From NCBI GenBank assembly GCA_947175005.1, contig CAMWLD010000128.1, positions 1 through 6,720 on the forward strand: DNA of 6,720 nucleotides, written 5' to 3'. The notes beneath the pieces are model-generated. The model was not told the origin of the DNA and ran no database searches. It was given only the letters and a program-made list of their open reading frames with translations. A program made the translations under genes and the position numbers. The number at the start of each line of letters is the position of its first letter. The first letter of the stretch is position 1. Below, in pieces: positions 5,836 to 6,720 of the stretch. Origin of the DNA: an uncultured Ruminococcus sp. (GTDB lineage: Bacteria; Bacillota; Clostridia; Oscillospirales; Ruminococcaceae).

Positions 5836-5864
5836 AGTATAACATAATTTTCCTGATTTGGCAA
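5836..5864 (-). promoter_or_regulatory. Sigma-A promoter of the YdbS-like gene
   Basis: On the minus strand TTGCCA (5859-5864) and TATACT (5836-5841) are separated by 17 bases, each matching five of six consensus positions. A second TATAAT follows a few bases downstream but lacks a matching -35. Transcription would start near 5829. Confidence 0.75.
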
Positions 5865-6072
5865 GAGGAATTTTGGCGAAAAAGGCTTATTAACAAAATT
5901 TTAAATAATCAAATCGTATCGTCCATTTTCAAACCGTATAAATTTGTTGCGAATTTGTTAACAAGCTAAAAATTCTTGTTTCTTGCCTTTTGAAACTCTT
6001 GCTTCTTGTAACCAAATCGTGGCTAAAAAGTGCTTAAAATTATTAAATTTGTGGAAAATGTGCAAGGGAGGC
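5865..6072. other. Divergent intergenic segment without a gene
   Basis: Between the divergent promoters I see no supported gene. The segment holds the palindrome TTGTTAACAA (5955-5964) and a run of similar plus-strand words (TTCTTGTTTCTTGCC then CTCTTGCTTCTTGTAAC, about 5973-6011). These could be protein sites or simple low-complexity sequence. Short frames that cross it lack ribosome binding sites. Confidence 0.5.
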
Positions 6073-6135
6073 GTGAATTTTTCCAAAAAATTTGTTATAA
6101 TAATAGTTGTAGTGCGTTTTGAATTGTGCTATAAT
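6073..6135 (+). promoter_or_regulatory. Tandem extended -10 promoters of the acidic surface protein
   Basis: Two plus-strand boxes fit TGnTATAAT: TGTTATAAT ending at 6101, with GTGAAT (6073-6078) 17 bases upstream, and TGCTATAAT ending at 6135, with TTGTAG (6107-6112) 17 bases upstream. The -35 boxes are poor but the extended -10 elements compensate. The downstream promoter would start near 6142, giving a leader of about 40 nt with GGAGG nine bases before the ATG. Confidence 0.7.
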
Positions 6136-6182
6136 AATATCATGCAAAAAATCCCATAATAAGAAATTGGAGGAAAACAAAA

Positions 6183-6494
6183 ATGAAAAAGAAGATTTTT
6201 GCAGCTCTTGCTGTTTCTGCAATGGCTATTTCCATGATGAGCGTTTCTGCTTTTGCAGCAGGCGCAGGAGAGGACACTGACGTTATCGAGGATACCGAGA
6301 TTGAGATCATCGAGGATACCGAGATCGAGGTTACCGAGCCCGAGGTTGTTGAGACTGTTGTTACTGTAACAGAAGCTCCCGCACCTGTACAGGAAGCTCC
6401 CTCTCCCAAGACCGGCAACGCTCCCGTTGCTATGGCAGTTATTCCTGTAGCTATCGCTGCTGCAGCTGTTGTTGCTAAGAAGCACAGCAAGTAA
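6183..6494 (+). CDS. Small acidic secreted protein with SPKTG sortase-type anchor
   Basis: This 103-residue protein has an N-terminal signal peptide: MKKK, a hydrophobic core and AFA-A, with cleavage likely after 25 or 26. An extremely acidic segment (30-71) follows, with 16 Asp/Glu and no Lys/Arg, then Pro/Ala-rich APAPVQEAPSPKTGN. The motif SPKTG (74-78), a hydrophobic helix (about 80-98) and the basic end KKHSK have the order of a cell-wall sorting signal, with Ser replacing the usual Leu or Asn of LPxTG/NPxTG. If cut by a sortase between T and G, the surface-attached chain would be only about 50 residues. Its function is not recognised. ATG at 6183 has GGAGG nine bases upstream. Tandem promoters, strong ribosome binding site, uniform codon choice (GAG, GTT, GCT, CCC) and a strong terminator suggest high expression. 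It stands alone, divergent from the YdbS-like gene. No sortase gene is in the window. Confidence 0.8.
   Translation: MKKKIFAALAVSAMAISMMSVSAFAAGAGEDTDVIEDTEIEIIEDTEIEVTEPEVVETVVTVTEAPAPVQEAPSPKTGNAPVAMAVIPVAIAAAAVVAKKHSK
6285..6332 (+). repeat. 24-base tandem duplication inside the acidic protein gene
   Basis: Two adjacent 24-base copies (6285-6308 and 6309-6332) both begin ATCGAGGATACCGAGAT and encode IEDTEIEI and IEDTEIEV (residues 35-42 and 43-50). Near-identity at the DNA level indicates a recent in-frame duplication that lengthened the acidic segment. Confidence 0.8.
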
Positions 6495-6519
6495 GCCATA
6501 CTCTTCAAGCGCTGAAAAA

Positions 6520-6554
6520 CCGCTTTCCGATTTTTTCGGGAAGCGGCTTTTTTT
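6520..6554 (+). terminator. Strong intrinsic terminator of the acidic protein gene
   Basis: CCGCTTTCCGA (6520-6530) pairs with TCGGGAAGCGG (6536-6546), giving 11 bp with one G-U and a five-T loop. C and seven T follow (6548-6554). It lies 25 bases after the stop codon. Confidence 0.92.
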
Positions 6555-6571
6555 CGGTTCGTCTTGTTTGC

Positions 6572-6710
6572 TCAAACGCCACGGGGCTGTGATTCCCCTC
6601 ATGCGCCGGGGAAATGGCTTTGTTCCTCTCAAACGCCGGGAGTGGCTTTGTCCCCTACCATGCCATGAACCAGCTTTGTTCCCATGCCACGCCAGGGCTG
6701 CTTTGTGTTG
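6572..6710. repeat. Degenerate tandem repeats of about 28 bp
   Basis: Five successive units (about 6572-6598, 6599-6628, 6629-6655, 6656-6683 and 6684-6710) share a pattern of about TCAAACGCCGGG, a short variable part, then GGCTTTGTTCCCC. Units 2 and 3 are most alike; units 4 and 5 have drifted (ATGCCATG, ATGCCACGCC). The array lies just after the terminator and nearly reaches the window edge, so it may continue. A plus-strand frame stays open through it without a credible start, and I treat it as non-coding. Confidence 0.65.
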
Positions 6711-6720
6711 ATGTAAATGA

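Noticed and set aside
5699..5896. Minus-strand 65-codon frame whose TGA overlaps the GTG start of the YdbS-like gene
   Set aside because: The 4-base overlap looks operon-like, but the frame starts with TTG without a ribosome binding site, spans the promoter at 5836-5864 and covers the leader hairpins.
6140..6632. Two minus-strand frames opposite the acidic protein gene
   Set aside because: Their Ser/Thr/Asn-rich low-complexity translations are the reverse of the acidic repeat region, and they cross the strong terminator.
6469..6711. Plus-strand frame through the 28-bp repeats as a repeat protein
   Set aside because: It begins inside the acidic gene, runs through a terminator, has no start signal, and the repeat lengths are not all multiples of three.

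Overview
The window looks like chromosomal DNA from a low-GC, Gram-positive gut-type Firmicute, most likely a Ruminococcus-like member of the Oscillospirales. This is inferred from consensus sigma-A promoters, AGGAGG-type ribosome binding sites, intrinsic U-tract terminators, an SPKTG sortase-type surface protein and a pair of YdbS/YdbT-like bacterial PH-domain membrane proteins. No rRNA, tRNA, CRISPR array, transposase or phage gene is visible.

Layout. Positions 1-1268 (minus strand) hold a two-gene unit: an APH(2'')-like aminoglycoside/kinase-fold phosphotransferase followed by a GNAT acetyltransferase cut by the window edge. A near-perfect promoter (TTGACG-17-TATAAT) and a structured leader precede it. 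These two genes are clearly more AT-rich than the genes to their right, which suggests separate ancestry. Positions 1316-2452 (minus) hold an AraC-family regulator with a GyrI/Rob-like ligand-binding domain. It has its own terminator and a promoter whose -10 lies inside an imperfect inverted repeat. Positions 2515-3984 (minus) encode a 489-residue, six-helix membrane protein with three bacterial PH domains (YdbT-like). Positions 4971-5702 (minus) encode a 243-residue, two-helix partner with one PH domain (YdbS-like), driven by a promoter at 5836-5864 through a leader with two hairpins.

The two PH-domain genes are separated by 986 bases of very AT-rich DNA (3985-4970) with no clear large gene. 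This spacer is the most unusual part of the window. It holds nine same-orientation copies of a degenerate motif (C-N5-GTATA, usually continuing AAT). It also holds AATTAATT boxes, three diverged longer repeat units, a small GC-richer island that can fold, and one 23-codon hydrophobic ORF with a good ribosome binding site.

On the right, tandem extended -10 promoters (6073-6135) drive a plus-strand gene for a 103-residue, highly acidic secreted protein ending in an SPKTG cell-wall-sorting-like signal. A strong terminator follows, and then about 140 bases of degenerate tandem repeats of roughly 28 bp that reach nearly to the window edge.

How the genes may work together (inference): the YdbS/YdbT-like pair and the acidic surface protein act at the envelope, while the APH/GNAT pair and the ligand-sensing AraC regulator look like drug or stress response functions. 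Each appears to be its own transcription unit, so no single multigene system is proven by layout alone.
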